Under the pieces are notes generated by a model. That model was not told the origin of the DNA. It saw only the letters and a program-made list of their open reading frames with translations, and ran no database searches. DNA of 64,000 nt, from contig QKWP01000421.1 in assembly GCA_003550325.1 (NCBI GenBank), positions 75,625 to 139,624 of the forward strand, written 5' to 3'. This stretch comes from Gigaspora rosea (taxonomy: Eukaryota; Glomeromycota; Glomeromycetes; Diversisporales; Gigasporaceae). The position numbers were made by a program, and so were the translations under genes. Shown piece by piece: positions 45,499-54,909 of this stretch; positions within the stretch are counted from its first letter, which is position 1, and each line of letters begins with the position of its first letter.

Positions 45499-47500
45499 AT
45501 GAGTAGTATGTTCACATCACCAAACTCTTATGAAGTTTTAGCGAGCTACTCTGAAGAAGACCAACAAAGCGAGGAGTCTGACACAAAGACCGAAATTCCT
45601 AAGGTTACTGTATGTACAAAAAGATCAAAACCAGATGATGAAAACGATGGAAATTTGGAATCGTATCCAAAGAAACAAAATAAAAGGAATCGTAAAAACG
45701 ATACGGAGCGAAACACCCGTGACAATAATGAGATTAATAACCCAATTTTAACCAATCGTCCTATTCCACCAACTCCGGCGGATACCACACTAACTATTTT
45801 ACCTTCTCAAGAAAACTATAAGCAAATTGAAGAGAATTTAAAGTTTTCAATGGGCCAACGACATTCATTCTTTGGTGATTCTTTCAATCATTTTGTTAGA
45901 TTCAAAAATTCAATCTCACTTATAGTAAAACGTTGTCATCGGGTTTATGAATTTGTTACCAAAGGATCAGATGCTCCGGTTTACCCTTATGAAAATGCGG
46001 ATGATAACAATATTTACTCCTGTCATAATAACATCTGTCAGAGCTGCACATTATTCGATAGATGTGACAAAAAGATTATATGTCATCCTGAAAAGCCCTT
46101 AACTCCAGAACCATCCAAAGAAAATAAAATAATGAGCAGACGCTATAAACAAACCTTTAACAGAAATTTCGAGGAACAACTGGACCCATCGGACCTTCTT
46201 AAAAGTTACAACAATCTTAGAAGTGATTACATTAATAATACTATACCTCTCAATAGTAATAATAAATTTTTATTGCATGATTGATTTTTACCAAGTTCTA
46301 AAATAACAACTATAAACTATCTATCAAAATATATATAATAGAATTTACTTTTTCAGGACCGATACAATCTCTAGCTTTGTTGATATCTTTTGGAGGTTCA
46401 AAAATTGAATATCCTGTTGAAGAATTCCATAAATTTGGATTTCATCCTATTTTTAAATCGTTTGCCAAATATACTAATATAGAAGTCTTGCGTAAATTCG
46501 TTCTTAAATGTGCTATCAATTGCTGGGCTAATGCATGGAAAATTGTCATTGTCATATTATCTAATTCTAATATTAATATTGGTTATATATCTTGCTTTGT
46601 TAAAGAACTTCGAAATATGTGTGATCGACTTGTCTTAGATATTATAGTCGTCCATACATTTCTCGGTTGTGTGAGTAATGAAAAAGACAAACTATCTATA
46701 GAGAAATCGGGTACAAGTGCCGTAATTTATAGACATTCCAATTATGATATATATTTATTGCAAGAATTATTAAATAACTTTGTAAGTCTCTTTGAAAATC
46801 AATCAATTTTAATTAAATACCATTATAGTTATTGATCTTTAATTCGATTTTTTGTTTATAGGTTCAATCCATCCGTACTTCATATAATGATCGCATTTAT
46901 TTTTATAATAAGGATGAACCGTACTATGAATTTACAAATTTTTTCCGTGCTCCCGTTAAAATTGATGATTTGGATTGGCCAACTACCGAGAATTATTGCA
47001 AGTATACAGTGATTAATAGATAATTCTCAAGTTTTTGTTTATTAATCTCTTAATTATATATAGTTCAAGCTCAAAAATTTCATAAACATTCTCTCCGAGA
47101 AACAATTCGTAATGCGCGGTCTGCACGAGAAGCGTTTATTATCGCTCGACGAAATAATTGCCATAAACGATGTGATTGGGAATATGAGGACCCTCAAAAA
47201 GGAATTTTTAAGGAACGCGTAATGCAAAAAGCTTTATTTGCAAAATTTCGTCAACATGAAAATTTGAAATACAAATTATTATCCACTAGTACTGCCTTAT
47301 TATATGAGCATACTGAAAACGATAAATATTGGGGTGACGGTGGTAAATTTGGAAATGGTCTAAATAGATTGGGTTATTTCCTAATGGAAGTAAGAAATCA
47401 ACTAATGAAAGATGAAATCGGCTTGCTTGCTGACGAATATATAGGACATAATGATAAATGGATTGTTTATGAATTGAGAGAATTGAACAATCTTGGTTAA
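45499..47500 (+). CDS. NADAR-domain protein (YbiA-like), 584 aa, 4 exons
   Basis: Exons 45499-46255, 46357-46781, 46862-46997 and 47064-47500 join to 1755 nt in one frame. Intron 3 uses a GC-AG donor (GCAAGT), required to read ENYFQAQKFHKHS. Residues 1-110 are disordered with basic clusters (KKQNKRNRK), a likely nuclear localisation signal. Residues 175-197 hold a Cys/His cluster (CHNNICQSC...CDKKIICH). Residues 254-394 are an unrecognised folded region. About 400-575 is the NADAR domain: DRIYFYNKDEPYYEFTNFF (Glu417), DWPTTENYFQAQKF, ARSAREAFIIAR, then AKFRQHENLK, NDKYWGDGG and GNGLNRLGYFLM. NADAR proteins act on NAD/ADP-ribose-derived N-glycosidic bonds, and some remove ADP-ribose from nucleic-acid bases. 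Here it probably opposes or reads the neighbouring PARP. The start ATG is the first in frame after the shared promoter. Confidence 0.9.
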
Positions 47501-48000
47501 ATTAACATTTTTTTGAAAACTTTTATGTTTATATTTTTGTTATACTGTAAGAGCTTTAATATCTTATTAATATGTATTATTTGTATCAATGATGGCTCAT
47601 GTGCTCGATGTACAGTACGTACATACGTACTTTAGACACATTAAAAAGGCTAAAAATGTTGAAAAAAATTCTATACTTAGGCATAATTTCATAATTTCTA
47701 TAACTACACGATAGATACAGATACACTGTCATTGTTAAATTATTGATATACACATACGGCTCGTAAACAATACAATATTATTAATCAAATCTATTGCTTT
47801 GCTATTCATATTACTGGTTGTTATTTTTAACTATAGTAAGTATTTTATATTTTTGACTAATAATGACAAAGAATGTTGACTTATTATTTTACTTCATTGT
47901 TGAAGATTCAACATTCTTTGTCAATCATGTTTGAGCAAGATAATGTAATGACAAAGTATTGTAGGGCATAAGAAATCAGAAAAACATATGAAATTTTATC
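47501..48000. other. 3' flank of the NADAR gene
   Basis: AT-rich, with a GTACGTACATACGTAC palindromic run at about 47612-47632 and a short inverted pair AAAGAATGTTGA / TCAACATTCTTTGTC (47868-47920). No gene seen. Confidence 0.4.
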
Positions 48001-48004
48001 AGAA

Positions 48005-48310
48005 ACATTGAGAAGGTAGAACAACCAAGGAAAGTTATTGAACATCAGAACACCTGGTGGTAACAGATTGTATTCTGTAATAGATATAGAGAGGATATTT
48101 AAAAATAAGGATCTGTTGCATGTGAGTCAGTTTAGAGAAGCAGAAAGAGGATCTTGACAGACAATGTAAGAGATGTCCAGACCATGAACTCATTAGAAAC
48201 ATTAGATCTGGTCTTAACTGGAAACATAAGAACTTCATACCGGTATCCATTTTGGAATGATTATACTGAGAAGATATTGAAGAGGTTGTATTTACCAGTA
48301 AAGATCGACA
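48005..48310 (+). pseudogene. Coding-like stretch, unrecognised
   Basis: One frame reads TMNSLETLDLVLTGNIRTSY and continues RYPFWNDYTEKILKRLYLP, ordinary-looking protein sequence with stops upstream. It adjoins retroposon copy C and may be part of a longer retroposon variant or of another element. Family unknown. Confidence 0.25.
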
Positions 48311-49500
48311 AGGATGTGGTGACTTAGGGAAGTTGATAAGTTGTTATTCCCAGATAGCAGGTTTAAAGTTCAGGCAACACTTTGGAAAAATAGACATGTG
48401 TTCTGGTAATTGCTTCTCATCAATCAGTTGGGTCTCAAATAGAAGCTTTCAGGCAAAGTTATATCCTGTTCATAGACAAATCCAAGAAACTGGAGAAACA
48501 GAAACCTATTTGGCAAGTCCTGAGTAAGAAGGTAGCAAGATCTTTGACAGTGCTATTAAAACTAGAGTATTAAAAACCAGAACCAGAGAACTGAATGACA
48601 AAAGACCTTTGAGAAGAGAGTCTACCAACTTGGCCACCAGAGTTATACTAGAAAAAAAGAATTTATATTTCAGAAGTAGGTAGCAGGAGAAGAAAACCTA
48701 TAGTGGCACCTAATACCAAGTATATTAACTCTTTCAAGTTAACTGAATTGAAAGTTTGGGATGTATTGAGGAAGGACCAGTAGAAAGGTAATAGTAAATA
48801 TTGAGATTAGAATGAATCTTTCAAGAACAAAAGTAGATAACAGTAGCAGTTGCAGGGTATTCTCCTAAATGCAAGTATAAGCCTCAGTAAATGCGTAAGT
48901 TACCAAAGTTTAGATAATACCTGTGTAAGACAAGAAATGCTATACCAAGTATCCTGCAAGAATAAATTAGTTCTAAGAAGATATTGTTAGAATCTGGAAC
49001 TGATCTCAACTAATTAATATATCAGAAAGCTATACTGGTGATACAAGTAGGATTGGCAAGAGGAACAGAAACCAGAGGGTTTAAATAGGCAATCCCCTAG
49101 TTGGATTGCAGGTATGGCAACTAGTATAAAACCTTCAGGCAGACTATTTAAATTAAACAACCAAAAATTATATATGTGGCTAGTTGTATTCTTATCTATA
49201 TAACAAATATTGGGTGCCAAAGAGAACCTTTTGATTCACAGGCTTGAATAAAAAAAAACCTATTACTTATAACAGAAACTTTGATACAAAAAAAAAACCA
49301 GTAAAGATCAACTATATCAGTTTGTATATGAGCTTGTTGAATAGATTCTTGGTAAGAATATTACAAAAATCATGGCACTTAGTTCAGATATTAACATTAA
49401 TAACACCAAATCCAGTAAGTTTGCCAAAAACCTATTATTAATAGTTACTATATTTGTAGCAAGTCAAGATCAGCTGAGAACCAAAAACAACAAAAAAAAA
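48311..49500 (+). mobile_element. tRNA-headed retroposon, copy C, heavily decayed
   Basis: The head has GTGACTTAGGGAAGTTGATA and GCAGGTTTAAAGTTCAGGC (B-box remnant), matching the head of copy A. The body keeps blocks such as CAGACAAATCCAAG, CTATTTGGCAAGTCCTGAGT and, near the 3' end, CCTAGTTGGATTGCAGGTAT, matching copy A (minus, 1-900). Differences are dominated by loss of G/C. An A-rich tail is near 49480-49510. Target duplication not found. Confidence 0.7.
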
Positions 49501-49725
49501 TTGTAAAATTAAAAAAATAAATAGAAAATATAAATGAACATACAACAAGATTCTTAGAATAATACAGAATAATATGATAAATATATAAATATTATAAGGA
49601 TATTATTTGAATAATAGTGCTTTACAAATAATAAATTATTATAGGTAAAACAAATACTAAAAAAAATAAGATCATATATTATTAGACAACTAAAAATGCT
49701 TACGAAATGAATAAAAAGTCATATG

Positions 49726-50005
49726 TAGGGTTCCTCAAATTCAAATCAAATATTGGATCAATTTGAATTTGATCAAATCAAATTGTCCCTGATTTGAATT
49801 TGATTTGATTCAAATATTTGTATTTGAATTTGATTTGAATTTGAATTTTTAATAGTAATTTTCAAATCAAATCAATATTTGTTAAATCAAATCAAATTTG
49901 GCCATATTTGAATTTGATCAAATCAAATATAGTCAAATTTGAATTTGAATTTGATCAAATATTTGATTCAAATATTTGAAGATCAAATCAAATCGCGGAA
50001 CCCTA
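49726..50005. mobile_element. hAT MITE, 280 bp, built of AAATCAAATTTGAATTTGAT
   Basis: TAGGGTTCC and GGAACCCTA ends with a perfect 8-bp duplication GTCATATG (49718-49725, 50006-50013). Nearly the whole interior is a dense array of CAAAT/ATTTG motifs on both strands, giving many alternative hairpins. Confidence 0.9.
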
Positions 50006-50427
50006 GTCATATGGTAATAATTTAGAATAAATTACAAATAAAAAAAAATTGATCTTAAACAATCTTGATACTTGTATTTTTAAAAACTCTGAAAACCATA
50101 ATCATATTAAAAAAACTACTAAAAATAAACAATATAGTAAATATAACTATGAATAGATTGGGTCATTTCTACCTATATGTACTTATTTCTATATGAATCA
50201 TCAATAGCCAAAATAATATTCAAGAACAAATAATTTTGATTGATTTTGGAGTTTGGACATTTATAACCAGTTATGATTCTAGTGGTCAATTAATTGAATA
50301 GGATAATATAAAGTATACAAATTATTTAAGAAATATGCCAAATTACAGAGCAACAAGTTTTTGCTTTAGAAAGAACAAATAGGGTATGTCTATTAAAAAC
50401 AGTCTATTTTTATATATAAGGTAGAAA

Positions 50428-51450
50428 GGGATAATTTGGCAAAAAGATGAAGCAGTGTAATTTGGTAAATTTTGATATCTCATTATCTAATAATCAGAAT
50501 TGAATAATTTTTATACTAATTAATTCATTTTGATATAATGAATTAAATAGTACCAAGCTCATCTGATTTTGATCACTAGATTACAAAATACTTTTGATTA
50601 TTTGCTATGTTTACACTTTATCAAATTCTTCTCAGAATCATTTTTATATCCCTTAGATTGTAGTAGAACACAGGCAAATTTGCCTGCGTTTTTGCACTTT
50701 TTTAGCTCTGATTTACTTTTTTAAAATACTAAAATAATTAAATAAAACTTTGTACAATTATATTTGAAAATAAGGATTACTTTTTTGCAAAATTAGTTTT
50801 TATATTATAAGAAAATAAATTATAGTTACATATAAGCTGAAAATAGATAATTTTAAGAAAAAATTTTTTTAAAAAATTTTATTACAATTTTTCTGCGATC
50901 TTATTTAGTTTTAGTTTTAGAACTATAGTTCTTAAGACAATATTGTAGTTTATATAAAGGATGACAACTTTCATTATTGCAACTTTAATAATTTACTTGT
51001 AAAAATTAAGACTTGTATTAGAAGTAAAGATTTTTTTTATAGACGGGAACATATAAAATTTGAAAAAATTTAAAGAAAAATTTTAATAGTAAAAATGCCA
51101 ATACAAGAACTTTAAACATTTATTATATTAAAGTTTTCTAATGATTTTAAAAAAATTTTATAACAAAGTTACTAAAACAAAACTTAAAGAATATTTTTTA
51201 CTTAAAAAAGATATGGCTAAAATCAATATTTAAAATTTTATTAAAAATTTTAAAATACGCAGGCAAATTTGCCTGTGTTACAATCTAAGGGATAATATAT
51301 AATCAATAATATTTTGAGAACCAGTAATCACAATTGGATAAACTTTATATTATTTGATTTATCTCATTAAGACAAATCAAATAGTATAAAAATAATTCAA
51401 TTCTAATCACTAAATCATAAAGATACTATCAATTTCTAAATTACCTCTCT
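50428..51450. mobile_element. Palindrome-carrying MITE split by a nested MITE
   Basis: Two type A palindromes lie at about 50470-50600 and 51305-51430, each with AATTAATTCATTTTGATATA- or TTATTTGATTTATCTCATTA-like centres and CAGAATTGAATAATTTTTAT arms. Outer borders (AGGGATAATTTGGCA left, TAAATTACCTCTCTAAA right) are imperfectly inverted. The MITE at 50649-51292 sits between the palindromes. Confidence 0.5.
50649..51292. mobile_element. MITE, 644 bp, TA TSD, CAGGCAAATTTGCCTG termini
   Basis: Left TCCCTTAGATTGTAGTAGAA and right GTTACAATCTAAGGGA are inverted with TA flanks (50647-50648, 51293-51294). Each terminus also holds the perfect palindrome CAGGCAAATTTGCCTG, so single ends can fold. Interior AT-rich, non-coding. 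Confidence 0.85.
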
Positions 51451-52280
51451 AAAATTTAAGCTTTTTGATACAATATATAATCCATTTAATTTACTTTAAA
51501 TCAAGATATTATATTACTAATTTTATATAAAATATAATTCTAAACTATATATAAAGTTCGACTGTTGCTAACTTTCACCCTAGATGATATCACCTAGGTC
51601 AGAAGTTGGGTCGGAAGCTGGGTCGATGTCAGATCAGTGGGTCGGTCCAAGTATGAGAACAATGCCAGGACGTAAGACAGAATTTCTGTCACATGATCTT
51701 CAATCATTAGGCTCACATATAACGTAAAATGTTCGCTATGCAAAAATCACATTTATTATAAAAATTGGTTGCTTTGCAAAAAATTACATTTATTATAAAA
51801 ATTGGTCGCTCGCTACAGCTGTCGTCTCCGCTTGCTCCTTTACTTTAAACCCAACCCTAACCCTAGTCTTAACCCGAACCCAAACCCTAACCCTAACCCA
51901 AATCCATTAATTTTTTGTTTTAACTGTCGACATCGAAATTACAGAATACGAAAAAATTTTTTTTATTAATAAAATCGAACTCTCAATAGAATTTCGCAAT
52001 AAATTTTTTCGGCTAATATAACAATCACGATTAATTTTTTTTGCCAATCAGATCATTTCATAAACACTTGATCTTAATACTTTGGCATTCTTGTGTGGCA
52101 CTTCGGTGTAATTGCCAGTAGTTACATAAGAATTGGCTTTGACATTCTTGTGTAGCACTTCAGTATAATTTGCCAGTAGTTACGTAAGAATTGGTAATGA
52201 AAAGTGCATACCAAAATAAAATGATTCAAATGATATATTAAAGAAGGATGCAATTAAAGAATCATGATCAAATGATTAAT

Positions 52281-54588
52281 TTTTTTTTTTTTTTTTTTTT
52301 AAGGTGAGGTCATGCCTCTAACTTTATTGAGTGTATATTAATCGTTACACTATATTGCTTACAATTATTATACTATCTACTAAGTGTCGAGACTTGGACT
52401 ATTTTATCCATAACCTAAACCTACCAGAGCCTACCATATTCCCATTTATACAGCTAGCCTGGTTTTGGACGCCCCTTTTCCCCAACCAACAGTTAGTATT
52501 CACATGTCCACCACTTTACCCACATTTCCTACTATCATTACTCCCAATTTGGTGTATGTGATTCCAGGTACTTTACTGAAACTTAAAAAAAAGTATATAT
52601 GTTTTTATAATAAAATAATAATATTTTGAAAATATAATAAATATGCTTTTATATAAAAAAATATTTTAATAATGTTTTTATAATATATTAATAATATAAT
52701 AAAAATTTTAAAAATAAAATAAAAATTTAAATCTGTTTCAAAAATATTATAAAATTATTATAAAAACATTATTATTATATTTTAAAAATAGTTTAAAATA
52801 AATTGTTTAAAAATATTTTAAAATATTATTTTAATATTATTAAAAATATTATAAAAACATTATTGCTATATTTTAAAAATACTTTAAAATAAATTTTTTA
52901 AAAATGTTTTTAAAGCATTATTTTAATATTATCAAAATTATTATAAAAACATTATTATTATTATTTAAAAATAACTTAAAATAAACTTTTAAAAATGTTT
53001 TTAATACATTATTAAAAATATTGTAAAAATATTATTATTATATTTTAAAAAAAAATTTAAATAATTTTTTTAAAATATTTTTAAAACATTATTTTAATAT
53101 TATTAAAAATATTATAAAAACATTATTATTATATTTTAAAAATATATTAAAATAAGTTTTTTAAAAATATTTTTTAAACCAAAATTATTTTTAAAAAATG
53201 CTTATATCTCGTAATTTTGCTTATGAAACCATCCTTCGTATTTTAACAAAAAATCTTTTTTGCAAGATTTTGGGGTAAACACATTTGTCTAAATCATTAT
53301 TTGTTTTGTTTATATTATATTTAATATTATAAAATATATTATAATATGATATATTTATATAATATAAATATTTATATTATACTATAAATATGAAATTTAT
53401 TTAGTTTAATAATGTTTTAAAAATGTTTTTATTAATATTACTAAAACAGTTTTAATATAATTATTTATATTATTATTATTAACTTATAACTAGTAATTAT
53501 AACATTTTTTAAAACATAATAAAAACATAATAGATATATAATAATAATATTTTTAATTTTTTTATAGTTTCAGTGAAGTAGGCGCTTGCTGCTTCCAAAT
53601 TGGTATACCTGTTTCCTTACTAGCGTACTTCTCGGGAGTTCGTATCTCAAGCCATGCAGCTGCCTCTACCACATTGGGTAAGTATCTCAAGCCTGCATGC
53701 TGCCGCAACTAGCCGATTTTCCTGCGACTTGGGGACCCAGGATTTAATGTTCTGAATTCAGAAATGTGTGAACAACTGTACTTCCTGTTATGGTGACGAG
53801 TACCCAGGCATGTTTCGCCGAAGCTTCCAGTCCCTGATATAGTTGGATGGCATCATGATGCTCGGCCAACCCGACTCTACCACTACATGCACTTATACCA
53901 GCTATACCTGTTACTGGTGGTCCCAGATCCTCTTAACGTCCTAAGACTCCCATATGGGTACACCCAGAGCTCCATTGGGCTTTGACACGTACACACCTCC
54001 ATGCTTCCACTTCTTTTGGTTGGTCAGTTCCGTCTGCCCTTGCGAAGTTCACTAAACCCCAGTACCCGGTCAGTCACTCTTTGGATTCTTTTCCCCAGTC
54101 ATTCCAGACTACCAATCCAGTTGGCCCGGAAGGATCGGTCTGCCAGGCTTTAGGTGCCTAAGGTCTCTCTTTTCTTGGTTCATGCTTCTATAACACATGA
54201 CCTTTTCCTCCGGTGCGACTCTGGCGGCCAGGTTGGTGGGCCCCCTTTGCCATAGGGGCTCTTGTCCGTCCAGATTTTCCGGTCAGTCCTCGCCAAGATT
54301 CTTTTCCCCGGTACCATCGTAAGTCCAGCTACCTCTCCACTCGGGACTTGCCAAACGGGTTTCAATTGTTCCGGTCCCTTGGATTTGTCTATGTAACTTA
54401 CACAACTACACCAAAGCTCCCATTCAAGATGGTGGTACCAAGGTTACAGGTAATATACCCGACCGATCGATGAACAAATGTTACCATAACACAGGCCTAT
54501 TTTCCAATTCATCTCCAGTGGGATTTGAACTCTAGACCTGCCGCTTGGAGGAGTGACAACCAGACAACTTCTCTAAGTCGCCATACTC
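52281..54588 (-). mobile_element. tRNA-headed retroposon, copy B, with poly-A tail and 16-bp TSD
   Basis: On the minus strand the element opens at 54588 with a tRNA-like head (CTTAGAGAAGTTGTCTGGTT, then B box AGAGTTCAAATCCCAC). It ends at 52281 in a poly-A tail of about 20 (poly-T on the plus strand). A perfect 16-bp repeat TGATCAAATGATTAAT lies on both sides (52265-52280, 54589-54604). The head-proximal ~540 bp (54045-54588) match copy A, but the rest differs, so this is a second subfamily. An AT-rich block (52569-53582) lies inside. Confidence 0.88.
52569..53582. repeat. AT-only block with TACTTTACTGAAACT inverted ends
   Basis: TACTTTACTGAAACTT at the left and AGTTTCAGTGAAGTA at the right are inverted. 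The interior is almost pure A/T with ~100-bp degenerate tandem units (TTATAAAAACATTATTATTA, TTTTAAAAATA...). It is probably an element inserted in retroposon copy B. About 170 bp of it match the split repeat at 1806-1924/4734-4800. Confidence 0.65.
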
Positions 54589-54909
54589 TGATCAAATGAT
54601 TAATTGCATGATGTAATAGTCGTAGTTAAAATGTCATATATAAGCAAAAGCGAAATAAAAAAGATTAGTTACTTACTCTTTCACTCTTAATATAAAAAAA
54701 CTGAATAAGTATTTGAAATACGCTTAACTTGTTCATAATCTTGTCTTGATGATATTGCTGTTGAGTTCGCTTTAGGCAAAATAACATAATACTTGCCATT
54801 TTTTTGCCGTGATATGTTCACTTTAGGCGAAAATAACCATAATACTTACCATCTTTGTTGCTACGATACAATTGTATTATGCAAAACTACTCTACCTTGA
54901 TACTTACAA

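Noticed and set aside
45546-45788. Minus-strand open frame inside NADAR exon 1
   Set aside because: Antisense to a convincing coding exon. No start context or homology.
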